Positions 35,186 to 47,222 of a stretch of 64,000 nt of DNA are shown in pieces. The translations under genes were made by a program, and so were the position numbers. This DNA comes from Oxalobacteraceae bacterium UBA6018 (GTDB taxonomy: Bacteria > Pseudomonadota > Gammaproteobacteria > Burkholderiales > Burkholderiaceae_D), in NCBI GenBank assembly GCA_002428015.1, contig DIZW01000100.1:52727-116726 (forward strand). Direction: 5' to 3'. Each line of letters starts with the position of its first letter. The first letter of the stretch is position 1. A model generated the notes under the pieces. That model was not told the DNA's origin, did no database searches, and saw nothing but the letters and a program-made list of their open reading frames with translations.

Positions 35186-37108
35186 TTAGTCCGGACGGGC
35201 GGACGTTAACAGCGCGGCATCACCCCAGCTTACCGGCAACTGCTCATTGCCTCGCGCCGCGCTGCGCGCCACCAGTTCAATCAATTTGACCCCGCCAACA
35301 TCGGCGCTCAAGGCTTGCGCCGGCTGGCCCCAACGCAAGGATTTGCTCTTTGCCAGCAGCTTGCCGTCGCCGTAGATCATGAAGGTGACGCCGTGCGTGC
35401 GGTCAAGTGCGGAGTCGTCGACGCCAACCTGGGTGCTCAGCCGGCGATAGCCATGATTGCTCACCTCCAGCCGGGAATTGGCCAAGATGCCGATGCCGGC
35501 AGCGTAAGCCGTGCCAGCAATCCGCAGGGTCTGGCCGTAAGGCGTGCTGTCGGCGCGCGCGCCGCCCCAACCGGCATACATGGGCCGTTCGCCCGCGCCC
35601 TTGGTGCCAGACCAGGCGAACGATGAGCGGAAGATCGTGGGATCGGCCTGGGGCGCGGTCACGCCGTCCACGGCCGGATTGACGCTGCCGGGCTGTTCCG
35701 AAAGATAGAGGCCCTGTGCCAGTACCCGCGCACCCTGGGCACGCAAGATCAGCGTCTCGCGCGGCGCGACACGCAGCTTGGTCTCATTGGTGAACGGGGT
35801 CTCCGCCTTGGTCCAGAGATCGGTCAGCGTGATCGGCGCGTCCTTGCGGAACTTCAGCTGCTCGGCAGTCAGGTCGACGTCGATCGGGGCCAGTCCGCGA
35901 TTGAAGATGGCGACCGCCTTTTGTCCCGATGCCAGCTGCTTGACCAGGATCTCGAGATCGTCGGCGTCGTACGCGAGCGTCGCCTGATTGCCGGCCGGGT
36001 CCTGATTGAGCGCGATGATGTCGGGATTGCCGACGATGTCCATCAGCGCCTGAGGCATTGACCTGAGGTCGGCGCCCATCATCAGCGGCGAGTTCAGCAT
36101 GGCCCACAGGGCGAAATGCGATTTGGCTTCCACCAGGTGGTCGGCGTCGAAGTCGCCCTTACCGATGTACAGCATGTCCGGGTCGTTCCAGCTGCCCGGA
36201 TGCCCATACAGCTCGCGCTTTGCCGCGCTGTCGAAATTGCTCAGCAGCCGGGCCCAGGAAGGCCTGATGTCGTCGCTGGTGCGAGAGATGTTGCCGACGT
36301 TTTTGCCCCATGCACGCACATCGGCGGCGCCCCAGATGCACAGCGACAGCAGGAAGTCGCCATCGGGCTTGTTGCGCAGCAGTGCCGCATTAATCTGCGC
36401 GAATTCCGCCTGCACCGCCGGTATGTCGGAACGGCCCACCGATTCCAGGTCCAGCACGGGCGCCAGCGCGCGGTATTGGCCCGAACGGACTTTCGCACTG
36501 GTGGCGCCGTAGGCGCGCAGGCCGCAGCCATCGACCTTGATGAAATCGAAACCCCAGTCGGCGAAGTAGAGCGCGATATCCTGATCGATATGGCCGTACA
36601 GGCCGACTTCGCGCTCCAGCACGCTTCCTTTGGGCAGGTCGGTGCTGTCGCTGGAATAGGCCTGGGAACAGGTATTGCGGCCGAGATCGGAGTAGATGCC
36701 GGCCTTGAGCCCCATCGCGTGCAGCTTGTCGGTGAAGGGACGAAAGCTGCTGGCCCCGCCCGTCACGGACGAAGGGAAACGGTCGGCCCGGATCACCAGG
36801 TTGCCCTCCGGTATCTGGCGGCGGATTGTCCAACCGTCGTCGATATTGACGTAGCGATAGCCTTTGGCGGCCAGTCCGCTGTCGACGATGCGCTGTGCCG
36901 AGCCGAGTATCTTTGCCTCGTCGATATCGGTGCCGAACGCGTTCCAGCTGCTCCAGCCCATCGGCGGTGTCGCCGCGCGGCCGGCGGTATAAGCGCTCCA
37001 GCGCGCTGTCGGGGCAAGCGGATCTGTCGCCGCGTGCAAGCTTGCTGCCACGAGGCATAGCGGTATCAATGCCAGGCCGCGCCGGCGTAAGGTCGTTTGT
37101 TTTTGCAT
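35186..37108 (-). CDS. GH27 alpha-galactosidase with C-terminal NPCBM domain
   Basis: A 640-residue secreted enzyme. After a signal peptide (GLALIPLCLVAASLHAA) the GH27 barrel starts with TPPMGWSSWNAFGTDID. The nucleophile Asp lies in FDFIKVDGCGLRAYG (about 182-196) and the acid/base Asp in SRTSDDIRPSW (about 265-275). A beta-sandwich follows, then an NPCBM carbohydrate-binding-like domain (about 510-638). The start at 37108 has GGAG 7 bases before it; the longer frame to 37234 would overlap the esterase upstream and spoil the signal peptide. It probably removes alpha-galactose from hemicellulose fragments; some GH27 enzymes are beta-L-arabinopyranosidases. Confidence 0.92.
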   Translation of the reverse strand: MQKQTTLRRRGLALIPLCLVAASLHAATDPLAPTARWSAYTAGRAATPPMGWSSWNAFGTDIDEAKILGSAQRIVDSGLAAKGYRYVNIDDGWTIRRQIPEGNLVIRADRFPSSVTGGASSFRPFTDKLHAMGLKAGIYSDLGRNTCSQAYSSDSTDLPKGSVLEREVGLYGHIDQDIALYFADWGFDFIKVDGCGLRAYGATSAKVRSGQYRALAPVLDLESVGRSDIPAVQAEFAQINAALLRNKPDGDFLLSLCIWGAADVRAWGKNVGNISRTSDDIRPSWARLLSNFDSAAKRELYGHPGSWNDPDMLYIGKGDFDADHLVEAKSHFALWAMLNSPLMMGADLRSMPQALMDIVGNPDIIALNQDPAGNQATLAYDADDLEILVKQLASGQKAVAIFNRGLAPIDVDLTAEQLKFRKDAPITLTDLWTKAETPFTNETKLRVAPRETLILRAQGARVLAQGLYLSEQPGSVNPAVDGVTAPQADPTIFRSSFAWSGTKGAGERPMYAGWGGARADSTPYGQTLRIAGTAYAAGIGILANSRLEVSNHGYRRLSTQVGVDDSALDRTHGVTFMIYGDGKLLAKSKSLRWGQPAQALSADVGGVKLIELVARSAARGNEQLPVSWGDAALLTSARPD

Positions 37109-37230
37109 CAAAATCTCCAATTTAATTTTTTTAATCGCCATGGTGCACATTGCCCGCGCCCGGATCGATGGCGAGGCACTGACTGTTCTGGCGGCCCGTG
37201 CCGGTGCCGTTCGCCATGTCTTGTTTTCGT

Positions 37231-37989
37231 TCATTTCACCTGCTGCATCAATTTCTGCAGTTCCGGTTCCATTTCGGCGGCCCAGATCTCGTACCCCTTT
37301 TCGTTGGGATGCAACAGGTCCGGCATGACGTCCTTCGACAAGGTACCATCGGCGCTCAACAGCGCTCGATTAATATTCAGGAAGAAGATGTTCCTGTTGT
37401 CGGCAAAGCCGGGAAGGATGCTATTGATCTCGTCGTTGATCCGGTTGACCGGCGTGCCGGGCATGTCCGCGCGGGGGAAGATGCCGAGCAGGAGAATCTT
37501 CGTATGCGGCAGGCGCTGCCGTAGTTCGCCGATGATGCGCTCGATCGCCGCCGCGGTACTCTTGGGCTCTCGTTGGCCGCCGGAGTTGTTGGTGCCGATC
37601 ATGAGCACCGCGACCTTCGGATCGATGCCATCGACTTCGCCGTGCTGCAGGCGCCACAGGACGTGTTCGGTACGGTCGGCGGAAAAGCCGAGATCGAGCG
37701 CGTTGTACTTCGCATAGTAGCGGTCCCAGACCTTTTTGCCTGCGTTTTCCCAGAAGTGCGTGATCGAGTCGCCGATGAAGACGAGATCGATACGCTGCTT
37801 GTCCGCTTGCCGCTTCCTGACTTCCGCGAGTTTTTCTTCGTGACGCGGCATCCACCACCTTGCCCACGACTCGGTGTTTGCCATCGGCGTGACCGACTCA
37901 GGCGTTGGAACAGGCGTTGCGCAAGCCGACAGGCAAAGCAGCGCGGCCAAGGCGAGTGCGCGCAATGTGTCCGATTTTTTCACTTTCAT
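37231..37989 (-). CDS. SGNH/GDSL esterase lipoprotein
   Basis: A 252-residue esterase with a lipoprotein signal (lipobox LSAC, Cys at about 23) that would anchor it in the envelope. SGNH blocks are complete: the Ser in VFIGDSITHFW (about 71-81), the Gly in DLGFSADRTEHVLWRL, the Asn in MIGTNNSGG and the Asp/His in PDLLHPNEKGYEIWA (about 223-237). The family resembles platelet-activating-factor-acetylhydrolase-like and carbohydrate acetylesterases. Located between GH74 and GH27, it probably deacetylates the same polysaccharide. Confidence 0.88.
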   Translation of the reverse strand: MKVKKSDTLRALALAALLCLSACATPVPTPESVTPMANTESWARWWMPRHEEKLAEVRKRQADKQRIDLVFIGDSITHFWENAGKKVWDRYYAKYNALDLGFSADRTEHVLWRLQHGEVDGIDPKVAVLMIGTNNSGGQREPKSTAAAIERIIGELRQRLPHTKILLLGIFPRADMPGTPVNRINDEINSILPGFADNRNIFFLNINRALLSADGTLSKDVMPDLLHPNEKGYEIWAAEMEPELQKLMQQVK

Positions 37990-38030
37990 TTGTTACCCTT
38001 TTCAGCTGGCGAGGTTGACGATTATGCCGA

Positions 38031-40457
<2,427 letters not shown>

Positions 40458-40561
40458 CTCGCTATGTATTGAATTGAATATTGGAACTAGTTACAGCAAT
40501 CCGCTGCGGTGCCCTCCCGGCGCCGCAGTGGTCACTCGGATTACGTTGACGGTCGTGCGTA

Positions 40562-42874
40562 TCAGTTGGAGTAGATAATGCCGCGGCCGGTACCACTGAA
40601 GTAGATGCGCCCGTAGGTGTTCCAGTCGCCCGCCATCTGGCCGATACCGCCGAACTGGTGGGCATCATCGTTGAAGCGCGCCCAGGTCGCACCGCCATCG
40701 TCGGAGTGGTAGATGCCCCACACACCGTTCATCGTACCCACCACGTAGACCGCGGCCGAGTACGTCGAACCTGCCTGTGCCTTGCCCAGCGCGATCATGC
40801 TGGCGCCCTGCAACTGGGCCGTCGAGCCGTTTGCCGCGACCGACGCAAAGTTGTTGAGCTTGGTCCAGCTGGCACCCGAATCGGTCGAGTGGTACACGGC
40901 GTTGCCGTCGACCAGCCAGAGGTCGCCCTCGGCGTTGGGGTTCACGACCATCGACGTGATCCAATAGGCGTTGGGCGCCAGGTTCGCCGACACCGCGCCC
41001 TGGCTCAGCGTGAAGTTGTGGCCGCCATCGGTCGAGACATAGACCTTGCCCGCCGTGCCCCAGAACGCGCCGCCCGAATCGTAGGCATAGACCTTGTTCG
41101 GATTCTTCCGGTCCGCCGCCAGGCGGTAGCCGCGATCCCAGCCAAGGCTGGCAAGCGCAGGCAGGTTGGTCGAGGTCCAGCTCGCGCCATTGTTCGTGGT
41201 GTAGGACGGTACCGAGTTGGCGGGCGCCCATACCAAGTTGTTGCGGGCTGTCACGGCGATATTCCCAGTACTGGCCGTATTGGCCGCGGCGCCGGCGGGA
41301 AGGGTCGCGAAATTCGACCATGTGTTGCCGCCGTCTCCGGACCAGAAACCGAAGGGGGTCGCGCTCGCGTTGAGGACGCCGACACCGGCGATGTAGTTGG
41401 AATCGGACCACGCCAGGTCGGCGGCATTGCCATTGCTCCAGTTGGTGGTCGGCCCCTTGGTCGGCTGCGTCGCGAGGTCCGTCTGCACCCAGGTGCCGAT
41501 GTCGCCCGCGCTATTGACGAACTTGTAGGACGCGCCGGCCGGTGGCGTGACGATCGCCAGGGTGGCGGTCTCCTCGAGGCCGGTGACCGGGGAGTCCCAG
41601 CTCGGCGTGGCCGACGACGCGTTCCAGGTTTCCCACATGCCGCCGCCGGTGACGTGCGTGATGTGATCGCGGTCGAACGGATCGATCTCGATGTCGTCCA
41701 CCCAGCCCCAGTAGGTGCCGCCCCAATGCTGCATGCCGATCGTGATTTCGCGCCAGGTACTGCCGGCGTTATCGGACAGCTGGACGACCGGGCTGGAGGC
41801 GTTCCAGGTACCGGTCACGGCCAACGCGACGCGGGTGGTCGCGCCGGTGCCGGAGACGGACACGCCACCGTAGCCGGAGGAGGTGGTGCTGCTGAGCAAG
41901 GCCCAGGACTGGTTGAACGTCACGCCACCGAACTTGTAGAGATAGCCGGGACCTGCGGCGCCCTGGCCGGCGTTCTTGTTGAACACCACGTAGTAATAGC
42001 CGTCGGAATTACGCACCATGTGCGGGACGTAATAGCCGGACACCGCGGCCGGGACCGACACAGGGGCCCACGAGAAACCGCCGTCTTGGGACTTGTACAG
42101 CGTCGAGGTCAAACCCGCCGCGTTGGCGTAATCCGGGGCGATGGCGGCATACATGATCCAGGTCGTCGCGCCGCCACCCACGTTCGAGTTGTCGAACATG
42201 ACCTGCTCGACGCCCGTCACGCTGCCGCCCATGGTGTTGACCTGGTCGTTCGTCAGCGTAAGGGGCGACAGCCCCGTGACCTGGGTCCAGGTGTGGCCGG
42301 AGTCCGCGCTCTTCCACAGGCCTGCCGTGCGCGAACCATAGAACATCGTCGACGGATTGGTGGGATCGAGCTTCAGGCGTTCGCCCACGGCACGGGCGTT
42401 CTGGTTGCCGCCCACCGGGAACGGCAGGTCGTAATGCGTCCAGGTGTTGCCGCAGTCGTTGGAGATATAGATGCGGCCATTGCCTTCGGAGGTGTACATG
42501 CCCGTGATCATGTAGACGCGCTGGTCGTTGGTCGGATCGAGGGCGATGCTTTCGACGCCGTGGAACCGGCTCTCGCCGCCGTTGAAACCCGGCCCGTCGG
42601 TAATGGGCGTCCACCCCCCATTCGAATTCAAGCGGTAGGCGCCACCGATGTCGGTGCGTGCGTATTCGACGTTCGCGGTGCCTGGATGGTAGATCAGGCC
42701 GGTGACGTAGCCACCGCCGCCCCATTTCACGTTGGTCCAGCTGCTGGTCACCGCGGTGCTGGTAGCCAGGAGCCTCGCGTCGCCGCCCGGCGCAGCGGTG
42801 GTTTTGTCGCCACCGCAGCCGACCAGAAGACCGGCCAGCAGGGTTGGGATGATGAGGCTGTACTTTCGATACAT
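40562..42874 (-). CDS. GH74 xyloglucanase lipoprotein, copy B
   Basis: A 770-residue lipoprotein (lipobox LLVGC, Cys at about 20) with the same double-propeller GH74 domain as copy A. It has YARTDIGGAYRL near residue 75 and Asp-boxes such as SNDCGNTWTHY, SADSGHTWTQV, SDNAGSTWREI, SGDGGNTWSNF and SDDGGATWARF. It lacks the Pro-Thr linker. The start at 42874 follows GGGAGGAG with 6-7 base spacing, an unusually strong site. It is first gene of the operon GH74-GH74-esterase-GH27-CE20, 104 bases before copy A. Two copies may split endo and more exo-like cutting, or different side-chain tolerance. Confidence 0.92.
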   Translation of the reverse strand: MYRKYSLIIPTLLAGLLVGCGGDKTTAAPGGDARLLATSTAVTSSWTNVKWGGGGYVTGLIYHPGTANVEYARTDIGGAYRLNSNGGWTPITDGPGFNGGESRFHGVESIALDPTNDQRVYMITGMYTSEGNGRIYISNDCGNTWTHYDLPFPVGGNQNARAVGERLKLDPTNPSTMFYGSRTAGLWKSADSGHTWTQVTGLSPLTLTNDQVNTMGGSVTGVEQVMFDNSNVGGGATTWIMYAAIAPDYANAAGLTSTLYKSQDGGFSWAPVSVPAAVSGYYVPHMVRNSDGYYYVVFNKNAGQGAAGPGYLYKFGGVTFNQSWALLSSTTSSGYGGVSVSGTGATTRVALAVTGTWNASSPVVQLSDNAGSTWREITIGMQHWGGTYWGWVDDIEIDPFDRDHITHVTGGGMWETWNASSATPSWDSPVTGLEETATLAIVTPPAGASYKFVNSAGDIGTWVQTDLATQPTKGPTTNWSNGNAADLAWSDSNYIAGVGVLNASATPFGFWSGDGGNTWSNFATLPAGAAANTASTGNIAVTARNNLVWAPANSVPSYTTNNGASWTSTNLPALASLGWDRGYRLAADRKNPNKVYAYDSGGAFWGTAGKVYVSTDGGHNFTLSQGAVSANLAPNAYWITSMVVNPNAEGDLWLVDGNAVYHSTDSGASWTKLNNFASVAANGSTAQLQGASMIALGKAQAGSTYSAAVYVVGTMNGVWGIYHSDDGGATWARFNDDAHQFGGIGQMAGDWNTYGRIYFSGTGRGIIYSN

Positions 42875-43133
42875 GTGGGGCTCCTCCCTATGAATGATTA
42901 GTTGGTATTGACCGGCATTACACAACTTCCTCGCTCCAGACCGGCTCTGCGCATGACTTGCCTAGTTTGTTATATATTTTAAACCTTGCCAGACCTTACC
43001 TGTGAGGCAATTGCGTCACAACGGGACGAATCGTCAAGCACAGAAAGGCAATTTGATTGCCATCACTCCTCCACCTCCGTAGCAGGGCAGGCGCCAAGAC
43101 TCTACGCCTCTCACAATGGGCAAAGGAAACAAT

Positions 43134-43167
43134 TAACTATTCATTAATCAAGATTAATGATTATTAA
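43134..43167. promoter_or_regulatory. AT-rich palindrome upstream of the GH74 operon
   Basis: Perfect 9-base arms TCATTAATC and GATTAATGA flank AA (43141-43160). The symmetry continues outward so that 13 of 16 positions per arm pair over 43134-43167. It lies about 260 bases before the GH74 copy B start. It looks like an operator for a dimeric or tetrameric regulator; which one is unknown. Confidence 0.6.
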
Positions 43168-43412
43168 CACAGTCTAAACCGCATTGCTTTGTGATGTCAA
43201 TGGGTTATCGGTTGCGGCATCCCGCTTGCGCTGGACCGGGTTATGTCGTCGGCGAGCGCCTAGCTAACGGAGGGGAAACGGACCGGATCGGCCTGGATAC
43301 GGAATTGGCAATGCGGCGTTCAATCCTTACGTGGTGCAGGATGGCTGCCAGCACGGCGGATCGTGTGCGCTGTCCGATATCGGGTGAGGCCCGACACCTG
43401 AAGAAGATCAAG

Positions 43413-43444
43413 CAAAATTAACGTAGAATCGACAAAAATTAACG
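43413..43444. repeat. direct repeat CAAAATTAACG / CAAAAATTAACG
   Basis: The two copies (43413-43423 and 43433-43444) start 20 bases apart, about two helical turns, the spacing favoured by OmpR-type regulators. ATTAACG is also found in inverted sense (CGTTAAT) just before the response-regulator gene at about 45043. A site for that regulator is possible but unproven. Confidence 0.35.
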
Positions 43445-43564
43445 AAGTCGAGCGGTCCCCGGCATGGAAAGCGGTCATGGAAGTTGAGGCGGGCCGTCAT
43501 TTTTCACCCGGCTGGCAACAAGACGCCGGCGGGCTTAGGTCTCAGGAGTTCAGGAAATTAACGA

Positions 43565-44947
43565 CTACCTTGGTAGGGCGGGAACCATGTCGTCCGGGCG
43601 CCGACGGGCGGCGGCGGCAAGGCGCTCCATGGTTGTTCGTGCAGTAATGCGGTCGTCACCCCAATATGCGCTAATGGATTCCCGCATGGCATCCTCGATC
43701 GCGGGCGGTACGGACATCGAGATGCTGGGCACCAGCGTATTGGTACGCGCGGCAGATTGAAATGCTGCGCCCGAAAGCTTTGCGCAGCGGTCAAACCTGG
43801 CCAGGTTCACTCCCAGGCGAACCGGAATCGACCCTTTGGCAAGATTGAATTCCTCCTGCACGGCCGGCGACAGCAAATCGGAAGCAAAGTCCTTTTGCGC
43901 CTGAACCTTTGAAGCACTATTGACCTTGAACATCGCAAAGATGTCGACGGCAAAGGAAAACGCCTTGGCCGTACCGGGGGCCGGCACACAAGTGAACTCC
44001 AGGCCGCCGCTGTTCTGCGCTGCCAGGAACACCGGCTTCGCCCAATCTCCCATCAATTGCATGCCGGCCTCTCCCTTCACCAGCATCGACGACGCCAGGA
44101 TCCAGTCGCGCCCCGAAGCCCTTGGGTCGGTGTAGGCTTTAATGCGCCGAAACGTCTGCAGGACCTGTTCCATGACCGGCCCCGCCAAGACATCCGGATC
44201 CAAAGCCACGAACGCCTTGCGATAGAAGTCGACGCCGCCAACACCGAGCGCGACGCTTTCGAAGAGGACGAAGTCCTGCCAGGGCTGTCCGCCATGCGCC
44301 ACCGCAACGTATCCTGCCCGCTTCATCGCTTCGGCGGTGGCGAAGAATTCATCCCAAGTGCTTGGCACGCGCGCCCCAGCCTGCTTGAGAACGCGCATAT
44401 TGATCCAGAGCCAGTTGATACGATGGACGTTGATCGGCACCGCGACATAGCTACCCTTGTACTTCATGGCATCGCTGACTGCCTTGGGAAGCACGGCATC
44501 CCAATGTTCGGCACGTGCCACCGCGTCCATGTTGGCAAGGACGCCTTCTCGTGCCCATTGCTGGACGACCGGCATCTTGATCTGCGCTGCGGACGGAGGA
44601 TTTCCCGCCAGGACGCGAGAGCGCAGCAGGTAAATGGGGAAGCCGTTCCCGTTGGCGGCCAGAGCAAAGTCCGTCCAGGTATGCCCTTGGCGCCGCAGCG
44701 TTAATTTCAGCACCTCGGCTGCTTTGGCGTCGTCCCCCACATCCCAATAGTGGAGCACCTCAATTTCGCCTGCATGCACGGTGGCGCCAAAACACGCAAT
44801 CGTCAACGCGATTGCGGCACGCCATCTGGCAGAGCATTGACAGGAGAAAATTGCCATACCTCGCACCCGAAGCGCTTGCGCCTTGCCATTCCTGGCGAAG
44901 GCTTGGAGCAGCGCGGACGTGAACATGGCTTCGACACCAACACGCAT
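43565..44947 (-). CDS. orphan ABC-type sugar-binding protein (GtsA-like)
   Basis: A 460-residue periplasmic solute-binding protein. The fold signature is EVLHYWDVGDDAKAAEVLK then GNPPSAAQIKMPVVQQWARE, as in glucose/mannose-binding proteins of ABC importers. The signal peptide core is AAIALTIACFGATVHA (about 44-59). The start at 44947 is chosen for its GGAGG 8 bases upstream, although a shorter form from 44857 would have a more normal leader. No permease or ATPase gene is nearby. It is divergent from a TctDE-type two-component system 110 bases away, suggesting a sensing rather than import role. Confidence 0.85.
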   Translation of the reverse strand: MRVGVEAMFTSALLQAFARNGKAQALRVRGMAIFSCQCSARWRAAIALTIACFGATVHAGEIEVLHYWDVGDDAKAAEVLKLTLRRQGHTWTDFALAANGNGFPIYLLRSRVLAGNPPSAAQIKMPVVQQWAREGVLANMDAVARAEHWDAVLPKAVSDAMKYKGSYVAVPINVHRINWLWINMRVLKQAGARVPSTWDEFFATAEAMKRAGYVAVAHGGQPWQDFVLFESVALGVGGVDFYRKAFVALDPDVLAGPVMEQVLQTFRRIKAYTDPRASGRDWILASSMLVKGEAGMQLMGDWAKPVFLAAQNSGGLEFTCVPAPGTAKAFSFAVDIFAMFKVNSASKVQAQKDFASDLLSPAVQEEFNLAKGSIPVRLGVNLARFDRCAKLSGAAFQSAARTNTLVPSISMSVPPAIEDAMRESISAYWGDDRITARTTMERLAAAARRRPDDMVPALPR

Positions 44948-45057
44948 TGCCGCTTCCTCCAGTTAATAATTGTGTGGACGGGCATCTCATCGCCAGCACC
45001 TGCACAGCCGCCACAACGCGGATTGTAACGCAGCTCCTTATCCGTTAATATAGCGTA

Positions 45058-45750
45058 ATGTTACTTTTACTTGCTGAAGACGACGCCATTCTTGCAAACG
45101 GTTTAACTGCCCAGTTGAACGGCGCAGGCTTCACCGTCGAGCATGCTCCGAATGGCCCGGTCGCGGAATACCTTCTCGCCAAGCAGAACTTTGACATCGC
45201 CATCATCGATTTGGGCCTGCCCATGATTGACGGGCTCACCGTGTTGAAGAAATTGCGCGCGACTCGGCCCAACCTTCCGGTGGTTGTTCTCACGGCCCTC
45301 GACAAACTCGATAGCCGTGTGGCGGGTTTGAACGCCGGAGCGGACGACTACATGACCAAGCCCTTCGATTTCCCGGAACTGGAAGCGCGCTTGCGTGCAG
45401 TATTGCGGCGCGCGCGACCAGGCCCCGTCAACAGCGATGTGGCCGTGGCAGGCCTGCATTTCGACCGTGCTGCACGGCGAGCGGTCATCCATGGCGAGCC
45501 GATCGAACTCAGTCCGCGTGAATCCACCTTGCTTGAATTGCTGTTACTACAGTCCGACAAGGTCGTGACGAAGGACCAGATCGCCGCCGCCTGGGCCGGC
45601 GATGGCGCCGAAGTTGGCGTGGGCAACACGGCGGAAGTCCACATTCACCGTTTGCGCCGCAAGCTGGAAGGTTCGGGGCTGGAAATCCGCACCGTCCGCG
45701 GACTCGGATACCTGCTGGCTGTCGAGCATTCTTATGGACGACCGGAATAA
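45058..45750 (+). CDS. OmpR-family response regulator (TctD/QseB type)
   Basis: A 230-residue regulator. The receiver domain (about 1-115) has LLAEDDAILANGL, the phosphoacceptor Asp in DIAIIDLGLPMIDG (Asp about 51) and Lys in DDYMTKPFD. The DNA-binding domain (about 125-225) has LSPRESTLLELLLLQSD and VHIHRLRRKLEGSGLEI, closing with VRGLGYLL. The sensor kinase gene begins inside its last 17 bases. With the divergent sugar-binding protein it probably controls the neighbouring polysaccharide genes. Confidence 0.93.
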   Translation: MLLLLAEDDAILANGLTAQLNGAGFTVEHAPNGPVAEYLLAKQNFDIAIIDLGLPMIDGLTVLKKLRATRPNLPVVVLTALDKLDSRVAGLNAGADDYMTKPFDFPELEARLRAVLRRARPGPVNSDVAVAGLHFDRAARRAVIHGEPIELSPRESTLLELLLLQSDKVVTKDQIAAAWAGDGAEVGVGNTAEVHIHRLRRKLEGSGLEIRTVRGLGYLLAVEHSYGRPE

Positions 45751-47215
45751 ACCGGGCGCACCGCATCGGTTCCACATCGGCCCCCGCAACCAATCCCTGC
45801 GCCGCCAGCTCCTTATTTGGGTATTGCTGCCCCAGTTGGTACTGTGGTTCGCAGGAGGCGTCGCGACTTACCGCTTGGCGGTTCGATACGTCAACCAAGC
45901 CGCGGACGCGACATTGTCCCAGGCCACCCGAGCCCTGGCCCGGCGCGTCAAACCGATCGAAAGCGGCTTGCTGATCGATTTCCCCCGTGCGGCACAGGAT
46001 ATTCTCGAGACCGATCCCAACGACCGCCTGTTCTACATGGTCAGTACGCCGCCAGGCAAATTCATCCTTGGCAACAATAGCATTCCGATGCCGCCGCAGG
46101 ACATGCGGCCGCGTCTGAACGATCCCTATTTCTACGACGGTGAGCTCACATCGCCCGAATCATCGGGGCAACGCGGGCATGGGCCAACAGTCAAGGTGAG
46201 GATTGCGGCTCTCTACCTGCCTTATGGCGAACCGGAAGGAAAGCAGCCATGGATGTTGGTTCAGGTCGCGCGCAGCGTGGCGCATCGCGAAGATATCTTC
46301 AAGATGATTCTGATCGATACGCTGCTCCCCTTGTCCGCGCTGATTCCCTTGATGACGCTGATCGTATGGATAGGCACTGGTGCAGGACTGGCCCCCCTGC
46401 TGCGCTTGCGCAAGGAAGTGGAAGGCCGCTCGCCGATCGACCTCGCACCGCTACACATCGAATCGGCGCCACAGGAAGTCAGATCCCTGGTCCGCGCCTT
46501 GAACGAACTTCTGGCCTCGGTGCGCCAGAGCGTCAACGCGCAGAAACGCTTCATCGCAGATGCCGCCCACCAATTGCGCACTCCGCTTGCCGGATTGAAG
46601 AGTCAGACGGCACTGGCAATGGAAGCGACCAATGACCCGGCATTGATCGCCAGGCTAAAACTGGTCGATCAAAGCGCCGCGCGGGGAGCGCATCTGATCA
46701 ATCAGCTATTGATGCTGGCACGCGCAGATCCCGAGGTCGCGATGACGCAGGATATGGCACCATTGAATGTGACGACCTTTGTACAAGAGATCGTTGCAGA
46801 ATTCGTGCCGCGTGCCTTACGCGCACGGATCGACCTGGGCATGGACGACGGCGCACAAGCCGATGGGAACGCAGGGCTCCACATCAAAGCGAATGCCCTG
46901 TTGCTGAGAGAAGCGTTGGCGAACGTGCTCGACAACGCAATCAAGTACGCCGGCAGCGGCAGCGAGATTACAGTCCAGGTAAAACCGGACGGTGACCAGG
47001 TCCTGATCATCGTCAGCGACAATGGCCCGGGAATCGGGGAGGCAGACCGCGCCCGGGTATTCGAACGGTTTGTACGAGCAACCGACCAAGGTGAAGGATG
47101 CGGGCTCGGACTGTCTATTGTGAGGGATATCGTCGCACAGCACGGAGGAACGGTCGTTCTGCAAGACGCGAAACCCCACGGACTGCAGGTGGTGCTGCGT
47201 CTACCCGTGCTTTGA
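45734..47215 (+). CDS. sensor histidine kinase, TctE type
   Basis: A 493-residue inner-membrane kinase. A first helix (about 27-48) and a second (about 190-212) enclose a periplasmic domain of about 140 residues with RALARRVKPIESGLLIDFP, like the 2CSK_N domain of TctE. The phosphorylated His is in DAAHQLRTPLAGLKSQ (about 276-291), and the ATPase domain has NVLDNAIKYAGSG, VSDNGPGIGE and GLGLSIVRDIVAQHGG. TctE-type kinases are known to sense through a periplasmic binding protein in the tricarboxylate system, which supports coupling to the divergent orphan binding protein. Confidence 0.92.
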   Translation: MDDRNKPGAPHRFHIGPRNQSLRRQLLIWVLLPQLVLWFAGGVATYRLAVRYVNQAADATLSQATRALARRVKPIESGLLIDFPRAAQDILETDPNDRLFYMVSTPPGKFILGNNSIPMPPQDMRPRLNDPYFYDGELTSPESSGQRGHGPTVKVRIAALYLPYGEPEGKQPWMLVQVARSVAHREDIFKMILIDTLLPLSALIPLMTLIVWIGTGAGLAPLLRLRKEVEGRSPIDLAPLHIESAPQEVRSLVRALNELLASVRQSVNAQKRFIADAAHQLRTPLAGLKSQTALAMEATNDPALIARLKLVDQSAARGAHLINQLLMLARADPEVAMTQDMAPLNVTTFVQEIVAEFVPRALRARIDLGMDDGAQADGNAGLHIKANALLLREALANVLDNAIKYAGSGSEITVQVKPDGDQVLIIVSDNGPGIGEADRARVFERFVRATDQGEGCGLGLSIVRDIVAQHGGTVVLQDAKPHGLQVVLRLPVL

Positions 47216-47222
47216 GCCGAGC

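Larger units (their letters stand above)
42875..43564. other. 690-base control region upstream of the xyloglucan operon
   Basis: No gene is supported; a 76-codon frame at 43191-43421 lacks a ribosome site. The region is much richer in A+T than its surroundings and holds a long dyad at 43134-43167 and a direct repeat at 43413-43444, listed separately. The length suggests upstream activator sites. Confidence 0.55.

Noticed and set aside
43191..43421. 76-codon plus-strand frame in the GH74 leader
   Set aside because: No ribosome site or family resemblance; the region looks regulatory.
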